A stretch of DNA of 57,500 bases from Granulosicoccus antarcticus IMCC3135 (GCF_002215215.1 NZ_CP018632.1:1-57500), one strand, 5' to 3'; numbered from the stretch's first letter, positions 20,909 through 31,187 are shown. Notes: generated by a model not told the origin, from the letters alone. Numbers and translations: made by a program.

Positions 20909-22453
20909 TTATCCGTCAGTCAATGAAAATTGACTGAACAGCCCGTTGGCCTGCAGACATTTACGCAACTGTACCTGGCGCGACCTGTCGCCCTGAGAGG
21001 CCAGTAGACGGTCGCCGGACTGGTAGAGATAGGATGGCATCAGAATGGTCTGCATGACCGTGCGTTGCACCTTGCAGGCAATGATCAGTGCGTTTTCACC
21101 GACAGACTCTGGTTCCTGAACCGCATCGGCAGCCATTTGATCAATGTCGTGGCGATTGATGAGTGTGTTGCGAGTGACATTGACGGGCAGCAGGCTGGTG
21201 GCCAGATATTCCACACCCATACAGATACCCTCGGTGCCTCTGGCATGTACCCAGCGCACAACGCCCAACAGCGCATTGATCTTGCTGCTTTCACGTTCAT
21301 CCGGACCGCGCAGAGGCTTGTTGAGTTCAGTCACACTGATCAGTTCACCGACCTGTACCAACCCGGCCCGACATTGGGCACTGGCCAGGCACATGCCCTG
21401 CGAGGACTGATTGATGATGTTCCAGGTGGTCTCTTCCGGCGCGGGGGTTTCATCAGGCCGGTACAGCAGATGAGCGCAGACTTCCTTGTGTCCAAAAACC
21501 ACACGACGTGGTTCATGCAGAATCTGTCGGCACGATCGACGGTGTCGAGTGCGTGACAGAGCGACGTGCAGACGTGCCAGGGACTGACGTTCCAGCACAT
21601 CGTTACCCAGAACACCGGTCGGGTTAGGCCGAATTCGGGATGAATACTTGTCAATGCGATAGAGCACGGGAGCAATACTGAACCAGCGTATCTGATCGGC
21701 GACATCGCTCAGCAGGCTCAACGCGGGTTCAGGTCGTGAACCCTGGCGTAGATTGATGGCGTAATCGGTGGATTGCAGGGTGGTTTTTTCACGCCCCTTT
21801 TCGATGTAGACGTCAGCCACACAAGTACGCAGGAAATCCAGTACCAGTTGCAACTGTCGAACACGTTGCTGTGTCAGGTCGGCAACACTGACCAGCAGGA
21901 TGAAACGGTAGTGATCCTGCAAAGAGAGCAGCTCGGAACCCTGACGGCTCGATAGCAGCAGATGCTCCTCGGCCAGCGCATACAACTGATGTGCGTCCTG
22001 GATAAGTGCATCGGGAATTCGACGGTAGGCATGTGCCACAGATTCTGCTTGTCGTGCCAGAGCCTGCATGGCACGCCGGGCATCATCTGCCAGCGGCTCT
22101 TTGCTGTCTGACAGCAGAATCTTGAAAGCAAAGGCTTCTTCTCGCAACAATGCGTCCCGCAGTCTGGCACTACGTGAAAATTCACGTGTCAGTGGCAGCG
22201 GCTGAGCATGGCTTAGCTCACTCAGATGCACGTGCAGCTCTCGAAGCACTGGAATGAAGCAACTGAGCACGGCGCGCCGTTGATCAACGTCGTTGTGCAG
22301 ACGGTTACTATGCTTGAGACCGCGATACACTTCGCGGGCGTCGGATTCGGCCTCCAGTGGGCGAAGGTCCTTCAGCCACGCCGCAACCCCATCCGGGTTG
22401 ACAGGGAAGCTACCGGTGTCAGCGACAGTACGATGTGGAACAGTGAGTTGCAT
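20909..22453 (-). CDS. PilZ-like domain protein of unknown role
   Basis: The 514-residue protein has a long, mostly helical N-terminal part (about 1-290) that I do not recognise, then a C-terminal beta-rich region resembling a PilZ domain. Visible support is an Arg-rich stretch near 305-325, the NQSSQGMCL segment matching [D/N]xSxxG, and a late VRWVHARGTEGICMGVEYL strand typical of PilZ ends. PilZ domains bind cyclic di-GMP, but I cannot confirm the RxxxR binding motif in the right place. No membrane segment or signal peptide is seen. It is divergent from hslV. Confidence 0.7.
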   Translation of the reverse strand: MQLTVPHRTVADTGSFPVNPDGVAAWLKDLRPLEAESDAREVYRGLKHSNRLHNDVDQRRAVLSCFIPVLRELHVHLSELSHAQPLPLTREFSRSARLRDALLREEAFAFKILLSDSKEPLADDARRAMQALARQAESVAHAYRRIPDALIQDAHQLYALAEEHLLLSSRQGSELLSLQDHYRFILLVSVADLTQQRVRQLQLVLDFLRTCVADVYIEKGREKTTLQSTDYAINLRQGSRPEPALSLLSDVADQIRWFSIAPVLYRIDKYSSRIRPNPTGVLGNDVLERQSLARLHVALSRTRHRRSCRQILHEPRRVVFGHKEVCAHLLYRPDETPAPEETTWNIINQSSQGMCLASAQCRAGLVQVGELISVTELNKPLRGPDERESSKINALLGVVRWVHARGTEGICMGVEYLATSLLPVNVTRNTLINRHDIDQMAADAVQEPESVGENALIIACKVQRTVMQTILMPSYLYQSGDRLLASQGDRSRQVQLRKCLQANGLFSQFSLTDG

Positions 22454-22626
22454 GGCGCGAGGCTATCACACGGACACTGTAGAGTACCGTATACAGTGCA
22501 CGTCTGGTGCGGTTGAAAGGTCGATCAACAGGTACACTGATGATCTTCTGGTACTTAGGATAGTCTCCTGGTGCTTATTATTTTCACGTTTTCATACTGA
22601 ATGCGTGTTCAACGAGGATAGATGTT

Positions 22627-23166
22627 GTGGAACAGTTCCGCGGAACCACGATTTGCTCGGTACGCCGTGGCAATCAGGTTGTCATCGGTGGTGACGGTCA
22701 GGTGAGCATGGGTAATGTGATCATGAAGGGCAATGCACGCAAGGTGCGACGCCTGTATCGTGACAAGGTGCTGGCTGGTTTTGCCGGTGGTACCGCAGAT
22801 GCCTTTACTCTGTTTGAACGCTTTGAAGCCAAACTTGAAGCCCATAATGGCCAATTGACACGCGCGGCAGTGGAACTGGCCAAAGATTGGCGTACCGACC
22901 GTATGTTACGTCGCCTTGAGGCACTGCTGGCCGTGGCAGATGAAACGGCCTCACTGGTAATCACAGGCAATGGTGATGTGATCGAGCCCGAAGGTGGCAT
23001 CATTGCCATTGGCTCGGGCGGCGACTTTGCCAAGTCGGCCGCACGTGCCCTGCTTGAACACACAGAATTGTCCGCGCAGGAGATCGTCCGTCATAGCCTT
23101 GAAACGGCGGCAGACATCTGTATCTATACGAATAACAATTTGACGATTGAAACTCTGGATTTCTAG
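22627..23166 (+). CDS. hslV: ATP-dependent protease subunit HslV
   Basis: HslV is the threonine-protease core of the HslUV (ClpQY) complex. The 179-residue product has MEQFRG before the TTICSVRR segment. The catalytic Thr7 must be exposed by removing this short propeptide, as in betaproteobacterial HslV; E. coli has only Met there. The start is GTG. The stop is seven bases before the hslU ATG, so both are one operon. The 173-base gap upstream contains no convincing heat-shock promoter that I can point to. Confidence 0.96.
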   Translation: MEQFRGTTICSVRRGNQVVIGGDGQVSMGNVIMKGNARKVRRLYRDKVLAGFAGGTADAFTLFERFEAKLEAHNGQLTRAAVELAKDWRTDRMLRRLEALLAVADETASLVITGNGDVIEPEGGIIAIGSGGDFAKSAARALLEHTELSAQEIVRHSLETAADICIYTNNNLTIETLDF

Positions 23167-23173
23167 ATTACAT

Positions 23174-24505
23174 ATGTCCAACATGACACCGCGCGAGATC
23201 GTACAAGAGCTCGACAAGCACATCATCGGCCAGGCCAACGCCAAGCGCGCAGTGGCAATTGCACTGCGCAATCGCTGGCGCCGGCAGCAGCTTGATGACT
23301 CTCTCAAGAACGAGATCACGCCCAAGAACATTCTGATGATCGGGCCAACAGGTGTTGGCAAGACAGAAATTGCGCGTCGCCTGGCTAAACTGGCGAATGC
23401 GCCTTTCATCAAGGTCGAGGCCACCAAATTTACCGAAGTAGGTTATGTCGGCCGTGATGTCGAATCGATTATTCGCGATCTGGCAGATGTGGCGCTCAAG
23501 GAGACTCGTGAGCAGGCCATGCAAAAATTGCGCAACCGGGCTGAAGATGCTGCCGAGGAGCGCGTACTGGATATCCTGCTGCCACCCGCCACGAAGGTGG
23601 GTTTCAGTGTTGAGGAAACCACGGAAAGCAGCACCCGGCAGAAATTTCGCAAAAAACTGCGTGAAGGCGATCTGGATGACAAGGAAATCGAAATAGAGGT
23701 CCGACAACAGTCCGCTGGCGTAGAAATCATGGCGCCACCGGGAATGGAAGAAATGTCGCAGCAGCTGCAGGGCATGTTTCAGAATATGGGTGGTGGCCAG
23801 GCCAAGAAGCGCAAACTGCCCATTCGTGAGGCGATCAAGCATCTGATTGATGAGGAAGCAGCCAAGCTACTCAACGAGGATGAAATCAAGGCGCAGGCCC
23901 TGGAGAATATCGAGCAGAACGGTATCGTGTTCATCGATGAAATCGACAAGGTGGCACGTGGTGGCGAACGTACCAGCGGTGCGGATGTTTCACGCGAAGG
24001 TGTGCAGCGTGATCTGCTACCTCTGATAGAAGGCAGTACCGTGTCGACCAAGTTCGGTATGGTCAAGACGGATCACATTCTGTTCATTGCCTGTGGTGCC
24101 TTTCACCTGTCCAAGCCTTCAGATCTGATTCCCGAACTGCAAGGACGTTTACCGATCAGAGTCGAACTGGAAGCACTTACCACGCAGGATTTCCAGCGCA
24201 TACTCAGCGAACCCGATGCATCACTGAGCGAGCAGGCCATTGCCTTGATGGGCACCGAAAAAGTGAATCTGGAATTTACCAACGATGGTATTTCACGAAT
24301 CGCCGAAGTGGCCTGGCAGGTTAATGAGAGCACCGAGAATATTGGCGCTCGTCGTCTGCATACCGTGATGGAGCGTTTGCTGGAATCAGCTTCCTTCGAT
24401 GCTTCTGATTCGGCTGGCACAACCGTTACCGTCAATGCAGACTATGTCGACAGCCACCTGGGCAACCTGGTGCAGGATGTCGATCTGAGTCGGTATATCC
24501 TGTAA
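23174..24505 (+). CDS. hslU: HslU ATPase, unfoldase subunit of HslUV
   Basis: HslU is the AAA+ ring that unfolds substrates and feeds them to HslV. From the ATG at 23174 the product is 443 residues, the same as E. coli, and begins [20 protein letters not shown]. Walker A GPTGVGKT, the GYVGRD pore loop, Walker [10 protein letters not shown] and the C-terminal LSRYIL tail, which activates HslV, are all present. A longer frame from 23147 overlaps hslV and is not used. Confidence 0.98.
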   Translation: MSNMTPREIVQELDKHIIGQANAKRAVAIALRNRWRRQQLDDSLKNEITPKNILMIGPTGVGKTEIARRLAKLANAPFIKVEATKFTEVGYVGRDVESIIRDLADVALKETREQAMQKLRNRAEDAAEERVLDILLPPATKVGFSVEETTESSTRQKFRKKLREGDLDDKEIEIEVRQQSAGVEIMAPPGMEEMSQQLQGMFQNMGGGQAKKRKLPIREAIKHLIDEEAAKLLNEDEIKAQALENIEQNGIVFIDEIDKVARGGERTSGADVSREGVQRDLLPLIEGSTVSTKFGMVKTDHILFIACGAFHLSKPSDLIPELQGRLPIRVELEALTTQDFQRILSEPDASLSEQAIALMGTEKVNLEFTNDGISRIAEVAWQVNESTENIGARRLHTVMERLLESASFDASDSAGTTVTVNADYVDSHLGNLVQDVDLSRYIL

Positions 24506-24529
24506 GCAGCCCAGACACTACTGATTATC

Positions 24530-24883
24530 ATGGCAAGACCTACTGACATCAAACTACACCAGAAGAGCCGGGTGCTGGAACTGCATTTTGACGATGGCTT
24601 CGAGTGCAACCTGACCTGTGAGTATCTGCGGGTAAACTCGCCATCGGCCGAGGTGCAGGGGCATGGACCCGGTCAGGAAGTACTGCAGGTAGGCAAGGAA
24701 AATGTTGGCATCACGGCGCTGACACCCAGCGGCAACTATGCTCTGAAAATCCATTTTGATGATGGCCACGATTCAGGCCTGTTCACCTGGCAGTACCTGC
24801 ATGGTCTGGGCAAGCATTACGAGGAAAACTGGCAACGTTATCTGGACAAGCTTCAGGCTGCTGGCAAGTCACGTAAAGCCTGA
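24530..24883 (+). CDS. DUF971 protein (gamma-butyrobetaine hydroxylase N-terminal-like)
   Basis: The 117-residue product matches the DUF971 family, which is the stand-alone form of the N-terminal domain of gamma-butyrobetaine dioxygenase. Family features are the LHFDDG repeats (LELHFDDGF and KIHFDDGH) and the YLRVNSPSAEVQGHGPGQ segment. Metal or iron-sulfur roles have been proposed for relatives; the function here is not known. Its place after hslU and before ubiE is common in Gammaproteobacteria. Confidence 0.9.
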   Translation: MARPTDIKLHQKSRVLELHFDDGFECNLTCEYLRVNSPSAEVQGHGPGQEVLQVGKENVGITALTPSGNYALKIHFDDGHDSGLFTWQYLHGLGKHYEENWQRYLDKLQAAGKSRKA

Positions 24884-24970
24884 TCCGATATTCGGTTCAG
24901 GTTTCAATACTACAAGTACACAGTTGCAGTACCTTTCAATGAACGGGCAAAGCGCCGGGAAAGACAGACA

Positions 24971-25750
24971 ATGTCGGTGATTGATAGCCAGGACAAGCAT
25001 GACGTGAACGACGACAAGACACATTTTGGCTATCAGACAGTAGATGCCGATGCCAAGGCTGGCATGGTAGGCCAGGTATTCGATTCGGTAGCGGCCAAGT
25101 ACGACGTCATGAACGATCTCATGTCCTTTGGCGTGCATCGTATCTGGAAACGTTTCACCATAGATCAATCGGGTGTTCGTCCTGGTCAGTCGATTCTGGA
25201 TATTGCCGGTGGTACCGGCGACCTGGCCGGCAAGTTCTCGAAGCGCGTTGGCAAAGACGGTCTGGTTGTACTCGCTGATATCAACTCATCCATGTTGCGG
25301 GTAGGACGCGATAAGCTGATGGATATTGGTCTTGTGGGCAATATCGATTTTACCCAGGCCAATGCCGAGGCCTTGCCTTTCGAGGACGATACCTTTGATT
25401 GCATTACGATCGCTTTTGGTCTGCGTAATGTGACAGACAAGGACAAGGCGCTGGTATCCATGAATCGGGTGTTGAAGCCAGGCGGGCGTTTACTGATTCT
25501 GGAGTTCTCCAAGCCTGTATTGCCATTGTTGAGCAAGGCCTACGACGCCTACTCTTTTGCGGCACTGCCAATAATGGGAAAACTGGTGGCCAACGATGCC
25601 GAGAGCTATCGGTATCTGGCCGAGTCGATTCGCATGCATCCGGACCAGGAGACGCTCAAGAGCATGATGGACGATGCCGGTTTTGGTGTCACCAGCTATC
25701 ACAACCTGACGGGTGGCATCGTAGCCTTGCACAAGGGTTTCAAGATCTAG
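24971..25750 (+). CDS. ubiE: Ubiquinone/menaquinone methyltransferase UbiE
   Basis: UbiE is the SAM-dependent C-methyltransferase acting late in ubiquinone (and menaquinone) synthesis. The 259-residue product has the SAM motif [14 protein letters not shown], the [11 protein letters not shown] segment and the N-terminal [19 protein letters not shown] pattern. A polar extension of about 20 residues precedes the core. It leads the ubiE-ubiJ-ubiB cluster, with 30 bases before ubiJ. Confidence 0.97.
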   Translation: MSVIDSQDKHDVNDDKTHFGYQTVDADAKAGMVGQVFDSVAAKYDVMNDLMSFGVHRIWKRFTIDQSGVRPGQSILDIAGGTGDLAGKFSKRVGKDGLVVLADINSSMLRVGRDKLMDIGLVGNIDFTQANAEALPFEDDTFDCITIAFGLRNVTDKDKALVSMNRVLKPGGRLLILEFSKPVLPLLSKAYDAYSFAALPIMGKLVANDAESYRYLAESIRMHPDQETLKSMMDDAGFGVTSYHNLTGGIVALHKGFKI

Positions 25751-25780
25751 AAAGTAGTCGAAAACGAGCTTGCTGCCGAC

Positions 25781-26395
25781 ATGCCGCTACCTATGCCACT
25801 GAACGTTTTTCTTGAGCAAACCATTGAGGTGTTGCTCAAGCTGGACCCGGAGACTCGTGAAAGACTCGAGACTCTGGATGGCAAACTGATCAGAGTCAAT
25901 GTGACCTCCCCGCCCATGTCGGTTACCGTATCGGTGACCGACGGGCGGGTGTATGTGGTTGCCGATGCCACAGAGGTTGCAGATACGACGATCAGTGGTT
26001 CGCTTGCGGCGTTGCGATCTCTACCGGGTGGCAATGAGGCTTTGTATCGGGGAGAGGTCACTCTGGAAGGAGACCTGGGCGCCGGACAGGAGCTGAAGCA
26101 GATCATCGCTGGTATTGATCCGGATTGGGAAGAACTGGTCTCACCTCTGGTGGGCGATACTCTGGCATACAGACTGGGTACTGCAGGTCGCCACCTTGGG
26201 GCCTGGCTGGAGCGAACCCGATCAAGCTTGCAACAGAACACCAGCGAATATCTTCAGGAAGAAGCTGAATTGCTGGCACCCAATTCGGAAGTACGTGATT
26301 TCTGTAATCAGATCGATGACGTTCGCGCGCGAGCCGATCGGCTAGAGGCGCGATTGCGCAAGCTGGAACGGGCTACGGCGAGGGATGCTACATGA
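25781..26395 (+). CDS. ubiJ: Ubiquinone biosynthesis accessory factor UbiJ
   Basis: UbiJ carries an SCP2-type lipid-binding domain and helps organise the ubiquinone complex. The 204-residue product has the SCP2 fold in about 15-115 (LPGGNEALYRGEVTLEGDLGAGQELKQI is typical in layout) and a C-terminal coiled region ending in basic residues. It is placed between ubiE and ubiB, the conserved order, and overlaps the ubiB start by four bases (ATGA). Confidence 0.92.
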   Translation: MPLPMPLNVFLEQTIEVLLKLDPETRERLETLDGKLIRVNVTSPPMSVTVSVTDGRVYVVADATEVADTTISGSLAALRSLPGGNEALYRGEVTLEGDLGAGQELKQIIAGIDPDWEELVSPLVGDTLAYRLGTAGRHLGAWLERTRSSLQQNTSEYLQEEAELLAPNSEVRDFCNQIDDVRARADRLEARLRKLERATARDAT

Positions 26396-28068
26396 TAGGC
26401 AGGGTGGCACGGTTCGCACGTATCGAACAGGTGATGGTCAAGTACGCTCTGGAAGAGTTGATTCTGGAGCAGACTCGTGCCCGCAGTCTGAAGCATCTGT
26501 TTCTGTTGTCGCCAACTCGCTGGATGTCTGCCGAAACGCGGGCCTTGCCGCGAGGTGTGCGCATTCGGATGGCACTGGAGGAGCTGGGTCCGGTTTTCGT
26601 CAAGTTGGGGCAAGTGCTCTCTACCCGGCGTGATTTACTGCCTGACGATATTGGTGATGAGCTGACCATTCTGCAGGATAAGGTCAAGTCATTCCCCAGT
26701 CCGATTGCCCGTGCACAAATAGAAAGTGCATTGGAGGCGACCATTGCTGAGGTTTTCAAGGATTTCGAGGACATACCGATCGCATCGGCCTCCGTGGCTC
26801 AGGTGCATGGCGCGGTACTGCATGATGGTAGTGAGGTCGTGGTCAAGGTCTTGCGCCCTGGTATCAAGGAGGTCATCCGTCGAGATGTCAGCCTCATGTA
26901 TCTGCTGGCTGATATGGCGGCACTGGTTCTGGAGGATGGCAAGCGTCTACGTCCTCGAGAGGTAGTGGCTGAGTACGACAGAACCATTCACGATGAACTG
27001 GATCTGGTGGCCGAGGCAACCAATGCCGTCGTGCTGCGCAACAATTTCAAGGATTCAAAAACACTCTACATTCCGGAAATCTACTGGGAGTACACGCGTA
27101 GTTCCGTCATGGTTCAGGAACGCATCAGCGGCATACCGATTCGCGATGTCAAAGCCATGGCCGAGATTGGCATGGACATGAAAAAACTGGCAGAGCACGG
27201 TGTGGAAATTTTCTACACGCAGGTGTTCGATCACAATTTTTTCCATGCAGATATGCATCCTGGCAATATCTTCGTATCACGCGAGCACCCGGAACACCCA
27301 CAATACATCGCCGTTGATTTCGGTATCGTCGGTTCACTGACTGATGAGGATCAACGCTACATCGGTGAGAATCTACTGGCCTTCTTCCAGCGAGATTACC
27401 GACGGGTCGCACAGTTGCATATTGACTCGGGCTGGGTGCCCAGGGATACACGAGTCAGTGAACTGGAAGCCGGGGTCCGGGCAGTGTGCGAGCCTATATT
27501 CGAAAAGCCGTTGTCGGAAATATCCTTTGGCCACGTGTTACTGCAACTGTTTCATGTGGCCCGCCGTTTCGAAATGGAGGTGCAGCCACAACTGGTGCTG
27601 TTGCAGAAAACCCTGCTTAATATCGAGGGTTTGGGGCGGCAGTTGTATCCGGATCTGGACCTTTGGGCTACGGGCAAGCCATTTCTGAAACGCTGGGTTC
27701 TGAAACGCAATAATCCGCAGACGATTCTCAAGCGATTCGTTGATCAGGCACCTGCCATACTTAAAGTCATGCCCGAGCTGCCCATGATGATGCATGATTT
27801 CATCGATATGCAGAACAAGACCATGCACAAGGAGCTGGCCGAGAGTGATCGGCATTCACACCGCTCGGGAAGTGGTCGAGGCCGAGGCCGGAGGGAGTCA
27901 TCAGGTAAGGCTCTGCGATACAGCATCACAGGGGCGGCAGCACTGATATCCGCGGCAATGCTGAGCAGTGCATTTGTGATGAGTGCCACAGCTGCGGTGC
28001 CCTATTGGGTTGGCTTTGTAGCACTGGTCGGAGTTGTCTATCTGGTGGTGGGGTTACGCCAAACCTGA
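26392..28068 (+). CDS. ubiB: Ubiquinone biosynthesis protein UbiB (atypical kinase)
   Basis: UbiB is an ABC1/COQ8-type atypical kinase/ATPase needed for aerobic ubiquinone synthesis. The 558-residue product has KLGQ at 71-74, the ATP-binding Lys at about 152 in VVVKVLRPG, the ASASVAQVH loop and the DFGIVGSL metal motif. Two C-terminal membrane segments lie at about 508-555, as usual for the family. It ends the ubiE-ubiJ-ubiB operon. Confidence 0.97.
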   Translation: MIGRVARFARIEQVMVKYALEELILEQTRARSLKHLFLLSPTRWMSAETRALPRGVRIRMALEELGPVFVKLGQVLSTRRDLLPDDIGDELTILQDKVKSFPSPIARAQIESALEATIAEVFKDFEDIPIASASVAQVHGAVLHDGSEVVVKVLRPGIKEVIRRDVSLMYLLADMAALVLEDGKRLRPREVVAEYDRTIHDELDLVAEATNAVVLRNNFKDSKTLYIPEIYWEYTRSSVMVQERISGIPIRDVKAMAEIGMDMKKLAEHGVEIFYTQVFDHNFFHADMHPGNIFVSREHPEHPQYIAVDFGIVGSLTDEDQRYIGENLLAFFQRDYRRVAQLHIDSGWVPRDTRVSELEAGVRAVCEPIFEKPLSEISFGHVLLQLFHVARRFEMEVQPQLVLLQKTLLNIEGLGRQLYPDLDLWATGKPFLKRWVLKRNNPQTILKRFVDQAPAILKVMPELPMMMHDFIDMQNKTMHKELAESDRHSHRSGSGRGRGRRESSGKALRYSITGAAALISAAMLSSAFVMSATAAVPYWVGFVALVGVVYLVVGLRQT

Positions 28069-28178
28069 TTAAACGGTACTTGCACACATTTCTGAAATTA
28101 CCTGTCTAGCGGGTAAATGTTCTGGCAGCAAGGTTGCTATGAGTCTTTTACAACTCAGCGAATTTCAGTGAAGAGCGC

Positions 28179-28490
28179 ATGCACAAGACTAAAATTGATC
28201 CTATCTGGGACGAAGGAATTTCGTCATATCTGATAGGAGAACATGAACGTTTGAAGGCTCCGCTGACAATCGATGATCTGCAGGGATTTGCCAATCAGCA
28301 TGCAGTTCGCATCGGCGATATTCTGGAGACTTTGTACCTGATGACCATTTATGGTGAATGGCAATATGCCGATCTGGAAGGCGTCACTCTGGAGCTGAAT
28401 GAGGTGGCACTTGACGAGCTATACGCCAAGGGGCGACTGGGTCGTGAGGATCTGGTGGATTTCGACGGTGTCTGGTCGCCCGTAGATTGA
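28179..28490 (+). CDS. Small hypothetical protein
   Basis: The 103-residue acidic protein has no signal peptide, no membrane segment and no motif I recognise. It looks like a compact globular protein (IDPIWDEGISSYL at the start, WSPVD at the end). A GAAGAG-type Shine-Dalgarno precedes the ATG. It follows ubiB by 110 bases and ends four bases before the convergent carbonic anhydrase gene. The long clean frame and ribosome binding site support a real gene. Confidence 0.7.
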   Translation: MHKTKIDPIWDEGISSYLIGEHERLKAPLTIDDLQGFANQHAVRIGDILETLYLMTIYGEWQYADLEGVTLELNEVALDELYAKGRLGREDLVDFDGVWSPVD

Positions 28491-28494
28491 TCTC

Positions 28495-29148
28495 CTAATG
28501 TTCGATCGCAGCAGGCGTGTCTTCTTCACCAACGCCATCCTGGAAAAAATCGACCTTGCCGGTTTCCAATGAGTATTCGGCACCGACGATTTTCAAGCCC
28601 TCGTGAGCGATGAGATTTTCCAGTATCTGGGACCCATGCTTGAGGTGGGCAACCGAGGCTCGGATGTTGGCTCGGGTGGCCAGTTGAATCAGTCTTTCTT
28701 CATCACTCTCAAGACCGGCTTCCATAAGCGTCTGAACCGAAGGCTGGATGCGGTTGACGATGGATTGCAGGTTGGGTGAGCGATTTGCAGAAGGTTGCTT
28801 GAGTTCACTGACAGTGGCTCGGATAGCACCGCACTGAGTGTGACCCAGTACGACAACCAGGCGGGCGCTGTGTGCGACTGCGGAGAACTCGACGCTGCCC
28901 AGTAGTGAAGGCGCAACGATATTGCCGGCAACCCGAATGACGAACAGATCACCCAGGCCCTGGTTGAATACAATCTCGGCTGGGACACGCGAGTCGGAAC
29001 AGCCCAGAATGATGGCGAATGGGTTTTGCTGTTCGACAAGATCAGCGCGTCGGGTTTGACCCGTCACGACTGAAAGGTCGTCAACATCGGCCACGAATCG
29101 GGCGTTGCCCAGCTTTAGTCGGGAGAGAGCTTCGTCTGCAGGTATCAT
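28495..29148 (-). CDS. Beta-class carbonic anhydrase
   Basis: This zinc enzyme interconverts CO2 and bicarbonate. The 217-residue product has the zinc and catalytic residues Cys50, Asp52, Arg54 (CSDSR), His103 and Cys106 (GHTQC). No signal peptide is seen, so it is cytoplasmic. I use the ATG at 29148 (MIPADEALSRL); the frame is open to 29199, and no start has a clear Shine-Dalgarno. It is divergent from the MscS-type channel gene. Confidence 0.9.
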   Translation of the reverse strand: MIPADEALSRLKLGNARFVADVDDLSVVTGQTRRADLVEQQNPFAIILGCSDSRVPAEIVFNQGLGDLFVIRVAGNIVAPSLLGSVEFSAVAHSARLVVVLGHTQCGAIRATVSELKQPSANRSPNLQSIVNRIQPSVQTLMEAGLESDEERLIQLATRANIRASVAHLKHGSQILENLIAHEGLKIVGAEYSLETGKVDFFQDGVGEEDTPAAIEH

Positions 29149-29257
29149 GAGTCTGAGTATACCCATAAGGCGATGAAAACAGATATTTACGAATCGCAAG
29201 GTATAGGAAAATCATGCACAAGCGCCTGATTATGGTGCCAACGTATTGGAAACACTC

Positions 29258-30100
29258 ATGAGCTACGCTGTTCTGCAAAGTCTGCTGGCGCACAGAGCGA
29301 CGCTGACTATCGGGATTGTGCTGTGTGCACTGCTATTGCGCGGACTGCTTATCCGCCGCATCCGTAAAACCAGAACCATTCTGACATCGTCTGAACGACG
29401 AGCGATGTCAACAGTGCACATGAGCTCCGTTATCTTCATTCTGGTGACGGTCTTCGTTTTGTGGTTGCCGCAGATACAGAACTTCATCTTGTCGATTACG
29501 GCCATCGCGGTTGCACTGGTCATTGTCACCAAAGAGCTCTCGATCTGTCTGCTGGGAGCCATTGTCACGAGAACCAGTCGCGCATTTTCCATAGGCGACT
29601 GGATTTCAGCAGGGACACATTTTGGCGAAGTCATCGAGCGTAACTTCATGACGACGACGATTCAGGAAATTGAACGACGTAGTTTTACCTATACCGGTCG
29701 CACGGCGGTTATACCCAATAGTCTGTTTCTGAGCATTGCGGTTACCAATCAGAACTTCCTGCGTCGATATCAATTCCACAGCTTTGATATCACGATTGAA
29801 CCAGATGCCTTTCCGATTGATGCTGAGGACAAGCTGCAGGCGCGCATTGAAGCTCTGACCGTCCATTTTATTGATACCGCACAGCGCTACAACAAGATGC
29901 TGGAGCAGCGCACGGGAATTGATATTCCCGATGCCAAGCCGACGGTCGAATTCTCTACCAATGAAGCTGCAAAGCTTGTAACGACGCTGTCCATTTTTTG
30001 CCCAACCGATGAAATAGCAACACTGGAGAAAGCCATGATGAAAGAGTTTTTCGAGTGGTACCGGGTTAATAGAGACCAGAAAACCTCTCGTGTCGGGTGA
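29258..30100 (+). CDS. Small MscS-type mechanosensitive channel protein
   Basis: The 280-residue product has three membrane segments at about 13-32, 52-72 and 74-100, followed by a cytoplasmic beta domain containing GDWISAGTHFGEVIERNFMTT and the VIPNSLFLS motif of the MscS fold. It probably opens a small pressure-relief channel. The ATG at 29258 has GGA seven bases upstream and is preferred over TTG at 29246. The tail overlaps the zntB-like start by about 11 bases. Confidence 0.88.
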   Translation: MSYAVLQSLLAHRATLTIGIVLCALLLRGLLIRRIRKTRTILTSSERRAMSTVHMSSVIFILVTVFVLWLPQIQNFILSITAIAVALVIVTKELSICLLGAIVTRTSRAFSIGDWISAGTHFGEVIERNFMTTTIQEIERRSFTYTGRTAVIPNSLFLSIAVTNQNFLRRYQFHSFDITIEPDAFPIDAEDKLQARIEALTVHFIDTAQRYNKMLEQRTGIDIPDAKPTVEFSTNEAAKLVTTLSIFCPTDEIATLEKAMMKEFFEWYRVNRDQKTSRVG

Positions 30101-31085
30101 GCCAGGAGTGGATCCTCGTGCAATGATCTTCGGTTTCAGCGTCCAGGCGGATGGCCGAGTGATTGAGCTGGATTGGGAGGCTGTAAAGCAACTTGATGTC
30201 ATCGGTGTCAATCAGTGGCACTGGGTTCACCTGAACCGCTTGTCGCCCGAGGCGCAAGCCTGGTTGAGGGAGCGGGGTGCGCCTGATGATCAGGTGCTTG
30301 CAGCGTTACTGCAGGAAGACACTCGGCCACGTATCGTGCGCCACGAAGACGGTTTTTTGCTGAATCTGCGTGGAGTCAATCTGAATGATGGTGCAAATCC
30401 GGAAGACATGATCTCATTGCGTATGTGGGCGACAGAGCACTATGTGATAACCACGCGTGCGCATCGTATTCTTGCCGCCGAGGATGTCCGTGATCTGTTC
30501 AGAGCAGGGAACCCGCCAGATTCCAGCGGTAGTCTGATCTCGCTGATTGTAAAACGACTGGTGGCCCGCATGGGACCCGTCATAGCGGAAATGGATGACG
30601 AGGTGGACGAGCTGGAAGAGCAGTTGCTCACTACATCGACCACGACATCACGAGCCAGCGTCAGTGCCTTTCGTCGCATGGTGGTGACACTGAGACGCTA
30701 CATGTCGCCTCAACGGGAAGCTCTGGCCGGATTTTTGCGCGATAGTGATGAGTTCCTGGTGGGCGATGACCGGCATTCACTACGAGATTCACAGGATGCG
30801 CTGATACGCCTGCTGGAAGATCTGGACATGATTCGTGAACGAGCATTGTTGTTACAGGAGCAGATAGTGGAGCAACGTGGTGAAGCCATGAATGCCCGCC
30901 TGTTTGTATTGTCTGTGATTTCAGCCGTTTTTCTGCCACTGGGATTTTTTACAGGCCTGTTTGGCGTCAATGTCGCTGGCATGCCCGGTGTCGAAAACCC
31001 GCTGGCGTTCGGCATGTTGTGCTTGGCAATGGTCCTGTTTGCGTTGCTGATCGTTTGGTTGTTTCGCCGCCTGCGGTGGATCTGA
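30090..31085 (+). CDS. ZntB/CorA-family metal transporter
   Basis: The 331-residue product is a CorA-superfamily protein. A long helical cytoplasmic domain precedes two C-terminal membrane helices, with the pore motif GVN in FGVNVAGMPG and a basic tail. The cytoplasmic segment (MRRM-like helices, DEVDELEEQL) fits ZntB-type zinc/proton transport better than CorA magnesium transport, but substrate cannot be read directly. The start is uncertain: GTG at 30090 or 30108, or ATG at 30123. It overlaps the upstream channel gene. Confidence 0.88.
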   Translation: MSGEPGVDPRAMIFGFSVQADGRVIELDWEAVKQLDVIGVNQWHWVHLNRLSPEAQAWLRERGAPDDQVLAALLQEDTRPRIVRHEDGFLLNLRGVNLNDGANPEDMISLRMWATEHYVITTRAHRILAAEDVRDLFRAGNPPDSSGSLISLIVKRLVARMGPVIAEMDDEVDELEEQLLTTSTTTSRASVSAFRRMVVTLRRYMSPQREALAGFLRDSDEFLVGDDRHSLRDSQDALIRLLEDLDMIRERALLLQEQIVEQRGEAMNARLFVLSVISAVFLPLGFFTGLFGVNVAGMPGVENPLAFGMLCLAMVLFALLIVWLFRRLRWI

Positions 31086-31187
31086 AAAGCGTGTTCAGGA
31101 ATGGATAAACGTTCTTTGCATCAGATAACTGGATAAATACTCAGGTTTCCTGCTGCGTTCTGCGCTGTCCGTTGCTACCATGCAGCC

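Noticed and set aside
21065-21556. 163-residue plus-strand frame inside the PilZ-like gene
   Set aside because: Antisense shadow; the minus-strand frame is longer and has domain signals.
22513-22538. TTGAAA...TACACT as hslV promoter (sigma70 or heat-shock)
   Set aside because: Spacer of 14 is too short for sigma70 and no CCCAT-type -10 for the heat-shock sigma is present.
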